Positions 59,526 to 64,000 of a stretch of 64,000 nucleotides of DNA are shown piece after piece. This DNA is from Artemia franciscana (Eukaryota > Arthropoda > Branchiopoda > Anostraca > Artemiidae). How positions within the stretch are numbered: the first letter of the stretch is position 1; each line of letters begins with the position of its first letter. The stretch spans positions 6,397,626 through 6,461,625 of the forward strand of contig NC_088868.1 of the NCBI RefSeq assembly GCF_032884065.1, read 5' to 3'. The position numbers and the translations under genes are program-made. The notes under the pieces were generated by a model. That model did not search any database and was not told the origin of the DNA. It saw nothing but the letters and a program-made list of their open reading frames with translations.

Positions 59526-60654
59526 AAAATTTGCATCAATACTCAGCAAGGGTCCCAATTCACGAAAATACTTGGGGAAGGAGCAAGAATTTTTCGAAAA
59601 ATTTGTTAGAAAGATAAAAAAAAAGACATTTTTCCAAATTTAATCCAAATCCATTTGTGATTCTTTTTTTAAATAAATTATTAAAAATGGTATGTTTTTA
59701 AATCTTTCCCCCATTTCCGATTGCATCCCCTGTTATTCAACTACCTGCTCACAGCAATGACTCCACTTGAGTAAGAGCCTAGTCTCCCAGCCAAGGCTAA
59801 AGACTTCCAAAAGTATGTTCCTCGAAGCATGCCATTTCCTAAAAATAGATGAAGAAATGTATTCCTTCTATTTTCCCCCCCCCCCTAATAAGTTTCTTGG
59901 TTCATGACCCACATTATAAACTTAGATTGTGTGACAGTGTCTGTGGAGAAGAGACTATTGACAAATTTCATCCATGCTAGCAAAGTGGGAGGAGTTCTCC
60001 ACCTAAAAAAATATGGCCACAGAACGTACTTTTGCGTTTTAGTCCTTTGTATAAGGGAAACTGCTCAACTCTTTATTTTCCATATTTCATCATGGAGTCA
60101 ATGGTCATATGGAGCCATGGAGCCACTTAAGGGAAAGAGTGGCAGTGGGTGTAAGAAAAAATTTAAAGGAAATTGAAACTTCTTGGTAGGGGTAGAGAGG
60201 GAAGCTTTGAATGGATTTCGAGGGATGAAGAGCGTGCGCAGTTGTATTGGTTTTAGGTGGCAGTGAGTTGTGAGTAGTAAGAATTTCACTATTTTACGTA
60301 AGTTACTTATTTTATATTTTTACTGATATTTTAATACTGTTTTAATTATTTTACAACACTTTATCCTTTTTCTAATTTAGAAAGGCCCAAATCCACCCAT
60401 ATAGTGGCTAGGGACTGGTTTATTCCTGTGAAAAGATTCATTCAACGTCTTTTGGCAATCTGTTTTAGTTAAACCTTCATGCTGCTTCATGGATTAAGGA
60501 TCCATGGATTTTACGTCCATCGCCAAAACCCTGGTTTATTCGTTAATAGAATATCACAGGGTGAAGCTTCTTGATCAAAGGGACTCTATAAGTTGCAGTG
60601 CTTAGTGGCTTCATTCAAACTGTCTTAAAATCTCCGCAGCAGGAAGAAAGTATA

Positions 60655-60875
<221 letters not shown>

Positions 60876-62739
60876 ATAAGAGGCACTTCTTACAACTATA
60901 ATTAAAAACCCATAGAATTAATTTCTTTACTGGAGTATAAAATTGGGTTGCTTGCTCCTTTAAAATTAGACAGAGATCACGGTTGTCCGCTATTATTGGA
61001 TCCCACTAATCCATGGACACAAAAACTTTATGAAACGCTTCGTTTGGAATGTGTGTTGTGCAGGGAGAATTAAAGTTCTCAGGTTAAAAAAATAAGTAAA
61101 CTAAAAAAAATTTTAAATAGCGGGTTGAGTTTGAAAAATAAGGGATAATCACAATCGCCCCCAGTAAATAAACATTGTTGCTAAAAGATGGAAAATGATA
61201 ATGATAACATTGCATGGCTTAGCAATCAAAGCGAAACTTCTGAGCAGACTTATGTCTGCAGAGCAGTGAATCAGATTTTGTACTATGCTGCAACTCAGTG
61301 AAGTTTCCATGGTAGTTGTTTTGCTTGTAAGCAGCATCAGCAGACAGGCGTTTCAGCTGCTTTGCCAATATTGACAGAGTTACAAAGCTAGTCCATTTAT
61401 CCCATATCCTCAGGTTTCTTGAACCAAAATGACAAAGATTAATTCCCGAAACTAGCAGTCAGATCAAAATTATCTGAGTCAGGTCAGAAAGAGACGAGCT
61501 TTGGTAGCTAGCTGATGCTGAAGATATTCCTAATAAATTTGAAACTGAATGACTTTGAACTAGTCAATACACTTGTATCTATAAATAATGAACTAGTCTA
61601 TATCTATAAAAAAAATGAACTAGTCAATACACTTGTATCTATTCTCAATTCTAGCCTAGTCATTGCATAGTTATTGAGTTATTCTACTCAAGTCACCGTA
61701 TTCAATGCATTTCGACAATTTTTTCTTAGTGATTAGTGATTTTTCTTAGTGATTAGTGATTGGACATTAGAATGGGAGGAGGCTGCTCAGTAAATTTTTC
61801 GTCAGAAAGAAGTCAGAAAGAGACGAGCTTTGGCAGCTATCTGATGCTGAAGATATTCCTAATAAATTTAAAACTGACTGACTTTTCTGCGCTTTTAATT
61901 CAGTGCTGAATTCAGGTTTTCAAATCACTGTCTCAACACTATTTGGTACTCGAATAGAACAAATAAAAAATTATTTGTACAAATGAAATTGTTTTGGTTA
62001 AATATTTAAAATAGTGATTATGGGTCCTGTTAATTGTGAGAGACAGCAAAATATTCTACATATATTTCAATTTGTAGCAGAGGTACGGAAGCGGAGGTTT
62101 GAAGTAAGTAAAATGTCTTTTTCTTTTAGGAACTGTAATAATAGTTGAAGAATAATTGTTTTGTAATAGGCTAGGAAGTGAGAAAAGAATTGTCTCATGG
62201 ATATAATCCATTGGCCTAATTTGGGGAGATGTGCATACTTTTTGAGAGTTTGGGGGAGCAGCCATAATTACAAATCTTGGACAACAAACATGTCAGTGTT
62301 AGTACCTTCTGCACAACCTAATAAAATCTTATAGATACATATAGTTTGGCTTAGGAAGAACCAAATTATATCTACGATATATCAATATCGTGGTATCAAT
62401 ATCAAGATATATCAGCATCCACGATATATCAATATCGATATGTCAATGTAGTATCAATATCCAAACTATATCTACGGTACATTCTAAATTAGCTTAGTCT
62501 TTTTTTAGTCTACAACTAAGCAAGGCATTTACGCGCATTTAAACTGGATTCTAATCCTGGCTTTTTACATACTGACTTTTTTGTATATTTAGGACCCATT
62601 TTCTAAGAATCTTTCAAGCCTTAAAAGTAGAAAGTAAGTGGAGACACGAGAGTGAATAACTTTCCAGGCCCTTAATGGGCTGGTAATCAACTCTTAGTTT
62701 GTTTGTTTTTTCCTTAGCAAATATATTCTACAGCTTTAA

Positions 62740-63030
62740 GCTGAGAAGCGGAAAGGAGAGAAAGGTGGAAAGGAGAGGAACGGTGGATGTGAGAGGTGGA
62801 AAGGACAGGCGAGAGATGGAGGCGAGAGGTGGAAAGGAGAGTAAAGATGGATGCGAGAGGTGGAAAGGAGAGGAATGTTGGGTGTCAGAGGTGGAAAAGA
62901 GAGGAAAGGTGGATGCAAGAGGTGGAGAGGAGAGAAAAGGTGGATGCGAGAGGTGGAAAGGAGAGGAAAGGTGGATGCGTGAGGTGGAAAGGTGGATGCA
63001 AAGGGTAGAAAGGAGAGGAAAGGTGGAAAA
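62740..63030 (+). repeat. Purine-rich minisatellite (gagaggtggaaaggagaggaa)
   Basis: Ten or so units of about 30 bases built from gagaggtggaaaggagag and gaaaggtggatgc, ending about 210 bases from the donor of visible exon 1. On the CLPTM1L transcript this is a long pyrimidine tract. Both strands are open through it only because of the repeat. Confidence 0.93.
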
Positions 63031-63240
63031 TATCCCCTCGTGGCCTATTTTTTGCAGTAGATTTATTCCTTAAGTTTGATCCACCTGATTAAAGAACTTT
63101 TCAAGATGACAAAATGCCTGTAAACCGGATTTTTACTAAAATAAGATGTATTTTATGTTTGTTTTTTCAACTTGTGGAATAAATGATACATAAATAAATA
63201 ACATAATAGAAACAATAGATAATATAGATAAATGACTCAC

Positions 63241-63341
63241 TTTTCATGGCTTTCACTGAAGTTGAAATCTTCCCAGTTGTCAATGAGTTCTAAATCAGAT
63301 AATGAACTTGGCCGCTGATATTTAGAATATAACACTAAAAC
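63241..63341 (-). CDS. CLPTM1L: CLPTM1L visible exon 1 (N-terminal luminal domain)
   Basis: 101 bases starting in phase 0: 33 codons plus two bases (AA) completed by the next exon to Lys. It encodes a beta-type segment with LELIDNWEDFNFSESHE, matching the stretch of the luminal domain just after the first membrane anchor in CLPTM1L. The acceptor is a T-rich tract ending in AG (63342-63343) and the donor is GTGAGT (63235-63240). It is not the first exon: about 50 residues with the signal-anchor helix should precede it outside the window. Confidence 0.85.

Positions 63342-64000
<659 letters not shown>

Noticed and set aside
62699-63073. 124-codon Arg/Gly/Glu-rich plus-strand frame
   Set aside because: The frame follows a roughly 30-base purine minisatellite; the opposite strand is open as well, and the composition is purely repeat-driven.

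Overview
This is eukaryotic, AT-rich, intron-dominated DNA with very long AT microsatellites, Helitrons, Penelope-like elements and several non-LTR retrotransposon remnants. It looks like an arthropod genome. The repeat style resembles what I recall of brine shrimp (Artemia), but that is a low-confidence guess. There are no bacterial-type operons, CRISPR arrays or recognisable tRNA/rRNA genes.

The window holds one recognisable host gene, an ortholog of CLPTM1L (CRR9), a multi-pass ER membrane protein family linked to GPI-anchor lipid precursor scrambling. I can place ten coding exons with GT-AG borders and matching phases. They total 1458 bases (485 codons plus stop), everything except the first roughly 50 N-terminal residues, which must lie beyond position 64000. 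Eight exons are on the minus strand (63341 down to 22334). The last two (11993-12108 and 16397-16472) are on the PLUS strand. The strand switch is bracketed by two 100-base N gaps (7349-7448 and 22038-22137). The simplest reading is that contig 7449-22037 was placed backwards in the scaffold. Flipping it restores exon order and reading phase.

Layout: (1) 1-7348, a contig of nested Helitron ends, helicase C-terminus remnants, CRE-like sites, T-rich arrays and a 2.8 kb / 1.05 kb segmental duplication. (2) 7449-22037, the apparently inverted contig: two nested LINE remnants (7.7-9.6 kb), the last two CLPTM1L exons, another LINE remnant (17.2-17.7 kb), and a deleted Helitron (20.2-21.7 kb) with a Penelope-derived segment bounded by 53-bp inverted repeats. 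(3) 22138-64000, the minus-strand CLPTM1L introns. These hold a 2.5 kb palindrome (35.0-37.6 kb), many tandem arrays (26-bp palindromic units at 48.8 kb, 43-bp units at 45.3 kb, 126-bp higher-order units at 39.9 kb, 210-bp units at 53.2 kb, about 290-bp units at 54.9 kb), LINE and Penelope fragments, and a tandem duplication of one exon's splice acceptor (58.97-59.53 kb).

Open frames of repeated Tyr/Ile, Phe/Leu or Arg/Lys-Gly come from simple repeats and are not annotated as genes.
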